From assembly GCA_910576865.1 (NCBI GenBank), contig CAJTKE010000019.1, forward strand, positions 1 through 49,320: DNA of 49,320 nt, read 5' to 3'. The notes beneath the pieces were generated by a model. It made no database searches and was not told the DNA's origin. It was given only the letters and a program-made list of their open reading frames with translations. Positions 45,543 to 49,320 of this stretch are shown here, piece by piece. Source of the DNA: an uncultured Oscillibacter sp. (GTDB lineage: Bacteria > Bacillota > Clostridia > Oscillospirales > Oscillospiraceae). A program made the translations under genes and the position numbers. Numbering within the stretch: the stretch's first letter is position 1; every line of letters begins with the position of its first letter.

Positions 45543-48500
45543 TTAAGCCTGCTTGAAGCTCAGAGCACGCTCAGCAACCAGAATCTCAGCGGTAGCTTCG
45601 TGTCCGCCAGGATCGGCAGCGCCTTCCACACCCTTCACGATCTCGGAAATCTTGGTGCTCGCGTCGGCAGCATCCGCATCAACGTCGGTCTGAGAGCCCG
45701 CAGTAACCTGGATGCTGCTCGCGGCCTTGGTACCGACAATGTTGATAGTGGATCCCGCAGCGAAGCCCCAGGTCTTGGCCGCACCAGCGGTCAGCTCACG
45801 CGGGTTGCCGAATTTGTCGGCAGTCAGCTGAACCTTGGCGATGGAGGCTTCCACAGAGACCTTGGTGTAAGCCTCATAGACCTCGCCCTTGGTAAGGGGA
45901 GCGGCAGCCGTGATGGCCTCACCGTAGCCGTTGCCAGCCTTGTCCGCAACCACAGCCTTGTCGCTGGAAACGGTGAAGGTCACGTTCTCGGTAGCATCCA
46001 CGAAAGAGCCATCGGTCAGAGCCTGACCGTCAGCCGTCGCGGAGACGCCCTCGCCCAGGTTGGCCTTGACCATGCTGACAACACCGATGTCCTTGGTATC
46101 AACCAAAGTAACCTTCTCAATTCCACTGCCAGCCGCAGCAGTCTTGGGAGCGGTGGCGCCCTCATACTTGACGTACGCGTCGCCGCTACCGCCAGAAAGG
46201 GTCAACTCAACATTGACGGGAACATAGGTGGCAGTGCCCGCAGAGACAGTAACAGCTGTGCCGTTAACAGTACCGGAAGCGGAAATGCCAGTGGCGGGAG
46301 TCAGCTTGCTGAGAGCGTACAGGGTGATGTCGGTGCTGCTGGTCGAGGTGGCAATCTGCTTGTTGGCGGCAGTCGCGTCATTCGCGTCGTACCAGTTGGT
46401 ACCCAGAGCACCGCTGGCCGTAACCGCAACACTCGTGCCAACAACCTTACCAGTGCCGTTCGCGGTAAGGGTGATCTTACCGGCAACCTTCGGGACGTTC
46501 ACGCTTCCGTTGGCCGGCAGTAGCACTTCATTGGGAATGCCATCAGCAGCCGCGTCGGGAGCCCACTTCGCGGTAACACCACCAACGCTGGTCAGCTTGA
46601 CAACCTCGGGAGCAATCGTGCTGGGAGCGGTATTCTTGCTCGTGAGAACCAGAGCAAAGCTCTTGGTCATCTTGAAGGACGCGCTGTTATCAGCACTCTT
46701 CAGAGTGACAGCCACTCCGTCGAAGTCCAACGTCTTGTTGGCGTCAATCTCGGTGGCAGAAGCATAGACGACGACATCAGCGTTCTGGGGAATCTTGTAG
46801 ACATTGTTTGTGCCATTGATAATCTGCTTGTTGGCGTAAACGATGCCCTTGCCAGCCAGAATGCCGCCCAGGGTCAGGTCATAGGTATCGGAGGGATTGA
46901 CAGCCTCGCCGGTAGCCCGAATCTCAACATACACCTTGCCGGTGACGGTCTTCTTGCCGTCGACGGTGGGGTTGTAGTTGTCGATGGAGTACACCAGCTT
47001 GGTGACGGTAGTCTTGTCGGTCTCGTCATAGGCCTTGGCGGGAGCCTGGGCCTGGATGACGTTGCCCGCGCGGTTCAGGCTGGCGTTGTTAACAACCGTC
47101 CACTTCGCGGTGGCGGTCTGCAGGCTGCCCTCCTTCACGCTGGGAGTGGCGGTCAGCTGGACCCAGGTGCTGGGCTCGGCCAGGATGACATAGGGATCAC
47201 TCTCGGTGCCATTGCCTTTGAAGGGCACGGGCACGATGGGAGCGGCCACCGTCTGGACAGACAGCGCGGCGGTGGGAGCCTCAGCGTTGTTCTTCTTCTC
47301 CTGAGCGTTCAGGATGACGATGACATACGCGTTGCGGAAGTTGGCGTCGCCGAACTTGCCGTTCAGCAGGACCTTCAGCTCGACCGTGTCAAGGTCGAAG
47401 TCGTTCAGCAGATCCTTCAGCTTGGTGATCTCGCCCTCGTGGCCCACGCGGACGTCGACGATCTTGGCGTTGACGCAGCGGATCAGGCCGGGCTCCTTGT
47501 TGGGATTGAGTTTGTCCGCGGTCTCGGTCTCGTCGTCCTTGGCGAGGAGCTTGTTCAGCTCAGTCCGGCTGGCGTTGTTCAGAGACTGCTCGCCCAGAGT
47601 CTTGAAGGTGCTGGTGTCATTGGCAACCTTGAAGCAGTCCTCAAGATCATTGCCGTGGATGTTCTGAACCTGCCGGATGCCCTTCACATAGAAGCCATCC
47701 AGGCTGTTGCCGCGATACTCGTCGCCATGGAACTCCTTGGCGTAGAAGATGCCGTCCTTCTCGTTGCCGACCAGGACGCTGCCAACCTTGTAGCCCTTGT
47801 CGAACGTGCCGGTCTTGGCCTCGTTGAAGTCAGGACCCTGGACGTACTCGCGCTCGTTCCACTTGCCGGTCAGGGCAGCGGCTTCCTCAGCGCCGTTGGG
47901 CTTGTCGTAGTTGTTGGAGCCGGTGTTCTTGGTGATGATGCGGATGCCGGACAGATCAGCGTCGGCGGAGTCGGTCTTGATGACCACGGCATCGACACGG
48001 CCCTTGTCGTTGACATAAGCCTCGGCGGTGCTGGCGACGAAGTCGTCGTTGTTGGTGCCGACGTTACGCCAGGCGGTGTTGTAGTCGCGCAGGTCCGTGT
48101 TCAGGACGTCCTGACGGCCCTTGGCGAAGTAGATGGTCTCGACCTCGCCGGTCTTGTCGAAGCTCACATAGACGAAGGTGGGATTGGTGTTGTAGTAGAC
48201 AGCGACGTTATCCCACACATAGTCCTTGGTGACATCGTTAGTATCCGGAACAGACGGGGTGCGGGTCTCCTCGCCGTAGTGATCCAGAACGATGTAGTCG
48301 AGGTTCTTCTTGATATTGTACATGGTGGGAGTGTCGCCATAGGCCAGGGAGACGCGATAGACGCCTTCCCACTGTTTGGCGGGGTCGCCGGTGGTGGCCA
48401 TGGCCCGCTCTTCGATCTGATGATCAAAGTCGATAGGAGTATTGTTGGGATACACGGGATAGTCCGCCTCAGCGGGAGAGCTGACATACATGCCGCTCTT

Positions 48501-49320
48501 CTTGACGCTGGAGCCGTTCTTGTTGGGCTTCTCCAGGTAATACTCGCCGCCGCCGGCGGTGGTATTGATCTGGTAGCGGACCAGCTCGCCGGGAGCGTAC
48601 TTCTCAGCCGCGCCGCGGATGGTGCCGAGGTCGAGGTCGATCTCGTCGCCGCCCAGGGTCCAGCCATGGACGTACCAGACGATCTTGCCGGAGTCATTGG
48701 TGCCCTGATAGTAGTCGCCAACAACGATCCAGTCGCCGGTGTTGCCGACCTCGGTGGTCCACAGGGCGGTGCCGTCCTTGGCCAGGTACACGGTCACGTC
48801 CTTGCGGGTGGCCTTGATGTCGTTGTCGGTGATGTCCAGCATATCCAGGTTCCACTCGTTGATGGGATAGCTGGTGCCGCCGACGGTGATGGCAACGGCG
48901 TTGCCCTCGCGGCGCTTCTCGCTGTTGTAGATGTCGACGCGGGTCAGACGGCCGGAGACGGTCTCGGGGGCATAGGCCTCGCCGACCTCCCAGGTCTTGC
49001 CGTCATCGCTGGTGTAGGGGACAACCGCGACATAGTCGCCGGCCTTCATATCCTTCAGGACATTGTAAGCGTCATAGTTGTCGTCCTTCACGTCGGCCAT
49101 GGCCTTTTTGGACCACTCGGTGCCGTCGATGGCGAAGGCGTTGTAGCCGGTGATGCGGCCCAGGCCGCTGTCGGGTCCGTTGTCCTTGCCATAGTGGTCG
49201 CGGCTGTCGGGCTCAATGTCCTCAAGGCGGACATAGTCGGAGGCGACGGTCTTGACCTTCATCAGCTGAGTGCGGGTGACGACAACGTTGGTGATGAAGT
49301 CGGCGTCCACGGGGCAGACA
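45543..49320 (-). CDS. Large S-layer-type surface protein, expressed copy (5' end beyond window)
   Basis: At least 1259 codons run leftward to a stop at 45543; the N-terminus, where a signal peptide and SLH modules would be expected, lies beyond 49320. The visible part is acidic, rich in Asp, Thr, Val, Asn, Gly and almost free of Cys (VRYQINTTAGGGEYYLEKPN, VWYVHGWTLGGDEIDLDLGT), then long Ala/Thr/Val beta-rich repeats to RALSFKQA. Codon use is biased toward the set expected for very highly expressed genes and GC is lower than in the neighbours, fitting a major surface protein. Residues encoded by 46905-47395 are duplicated in the facing silent cassette. The tail after this block (AVNPSDTYDLTLGGILAGKG on) is about 453 residues. 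Confidence 0.88.
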   Translation of the reverse strand, partial: VCPVDADFITNVVVTRTQLMKVKTVASDYVRLEDIEPDSRDHYGKDNGPDSGLGRITGYNAFAIDGTEWSKKAMADVKDDNYDAYNVLKDMKAGDYVAVVPYTSDDGKTWEVGEAYAPETVSGRLTRVDIYNSEKRREGNAVAITVGGTSYPINEWNLDMLDITDNDIKATRKDVTVYLAKDGTALWTTEVGNTGDWIVVGDYYQGTNDSGKIVWYVHGWTLGGDEIDLDLGTIRGAAEKYAPGELVRYQINTTAGGGEYYLEKPNKNGSSVKKSGMYVSSPAEADYPVYPNNTPIDFDHQIEERAMATTGDPAKQWEGVYRVSLAYGDTPTMYNIKKNLDYIVLDHYGEETRTPSVPDTNDVTKDYVWDNVAVYYNTNPTFVYVSFDKTGEVETIYFAKGRQDVLNTDLRDYNTAWRNVGTNNDDFVASTAEAYVNDKGRVDAVVIKTDSADADLSGIRIITKNTGSNNYDKPNGAEEAAALTGKWNEREYVQGPDFNEAKTGTFDKGYKVGSVLVGNEKDGIFYAKEFHGDEYRGNSLDGFYVKGIRQVQNIHGNDLEDCFKVANDTSTFKTLGEQSLNNASRTELNKLLAKDDETETADKLNPNKEPGLIRCVNAKIVDVRVGHEGEITKLKDLLNDFDLDTVELKVLLNGKFGDANFRNAYVIVILNAQEKKNNAEAPTAALSVQTVAAPIVPVPFKGNGTESDPYVILAEPSTWVQLTATPSVKEGSLQTATAKWTVVNNASLNRAGNVIQAQAPAKAYDETDKTTVTKLVYSIDNYNPTVDGKKTVTGKVYVEIRATGEAVNPSDTYDLTLGGILAGKGIVYANKQIINGTNNVYKIPQNADVVVYASATEIDANKTLDFDGVAVTLKSADNSASFKMTKSFALVLTSKNTAPSTIAPEVVKLTSVGGVTAKWAPDAAADGIPNEVLLPANGSVNVPKVAGKITLTANGTGKVVGTSVAVTASGALGTNWYDANDATAANKQIATSTSSTDITLYALSKLTPATGISASGTVNGTAVTVSAGTATYVPVNVELTLSGGSGDAYVKYEGATAPKTAAAGSGIEKVTLVDTKDIGVVSMVKANLGEGVSATADGQALTDGSFVDATENVTFTVSSDKAVVADKAGNGYGEAITAAAPLTKGEVYEAYTKVSVEASIAKVQLTADKFGNPRELTAGAAKTWGFAAGSTINIVGTKAASSIQVTAGSQTDVDADAADASTKISEIVKGVEGAADPGGHEATAEILVAERALSFKQA
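46905..47395 (-). repeat. 491-bp inverted repeat, right copy inside the expressed S-layer gene
   Basis: Reverse complement of 43531-44021 with one mismatch (T at 47201). It encodes LDTVELKVLLNGKFGDANFR through VYVEIRATGE in the middle of the protein. The edges are sharp: after GGCGAG the two copies share no further identity. Confidence 0.98.

Larger units (their letters stand above)
43531..47395. other. Probable invertible S-layer switch
   Basis: The inverted repeats flank 44022-46904 (2883 bp), which contains only the two alternative 3' halves in convergent orientation plus a shared terminator. Both halves are in the same frame relative to the repeat. Recombination between the repeats would therefore join the expressed N-terminal part (47396 and beyond) to the other tail without breaking the frame. 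No site-specific recombinase gene lies in the window; the long repeats would also permit RecA-dependent inversion. Confidence 0.75.

Overview
This window is a high-GC stretch of a Gram-positive chromosome. It most resembles the gut Oscillospiraceae/Ruminococcaceae group of Clostridia (Flavonifractor, Oscillibacter, Lawsonibacter and relatives). The signs are strong GGAGG-type ribosome binding sites, many TTGACA-17-TATAAT-like promoters, the clostridial SCIFF peptide with its radical SAM maturase, HPr with both His15 and Ser46, SLH/S-layer proteins, an electron-transfer flavoprotein tail and an archaeal-type prolyl-tRNA synthetase. No plasmid, rRNA, CRISPR array or intact transposase is visible.

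Layout. 1-5000: the end of etfA, a decayed alpha/beta hydrolase, a small hydrophobic peptide gene with a facing antisense promoter, uvrC and ptsH (minus), a lipoprotein and trmO. 5000-10100 is accessory: palindromic GC repeats, a ribbon-helix-helix gene and companion, YitT, a three-gene sigma-like cassette, tRNA-Thr and tRNA-Tyr, a LexA-like (HTH + S24) regulator with a P-loop kinase, and a second toxin/antisense locus. 10149-18900: proS, a DUF1624-type membrane protein, a Tet(M)/EF-G-like GTPase fused to a YacP/Rae1-type NYN nuclease, an LspA-like protein, the SCIFF peptide and maturase, a PLP decarboxylase and a ferredoxin. 18900-24500 (minus): an XRE regulator, an AlgI/AlgJ-like O-acyltransferase pair, a membrane-anchored protein and lepA. 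24600-31900: a small membrane protein, then pyrC-K-D-F-E-B-I, a YgjP-type metallopeptidase and a PurO-type IMP cyclohydrolase. 31950-39050: a 1592-residue multidomain protein followed by an LDH-like and an iron-sulfur-flavoprotein-like gene. 39100-42850: an SLH protein and a DUF1836-degV-prmA operon (minus).

The right end (42950-49320) holds the most striking structure. A large S-layer-type gene runs leftward from beyond the window edge. Facing it is a 5'-truncated second copy carrying a different C-terminal half. The two share a 491-bp inverted repeat (43531-44021 and 46905-47395) that I aligned base by base with a single mismatch. The 2.88-kb segment between the repeats holds the two alternative 3' halves, convergent on one shared bidirectional terminator. 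Inversion across the repeats would exchange the C-terminal half of the surface protein in frame. This looks like a DNA-inversion antigenic switch similar in logic to the Campylobacter fetus sap system.

Other items worth a second look are two apparent type I toxin-antitoxin loci with facing promoters, the ribosome-protection GTPase/A-site-nuclease fusion, the 1592-residue HD/repeat/nucleotidyltransferase/acetyltransferase/PRTase protein, and a SCIFF peptide with seven rather than six cysteines. All calls come from reading the sequence and from memory of the protein families. No database search was run.
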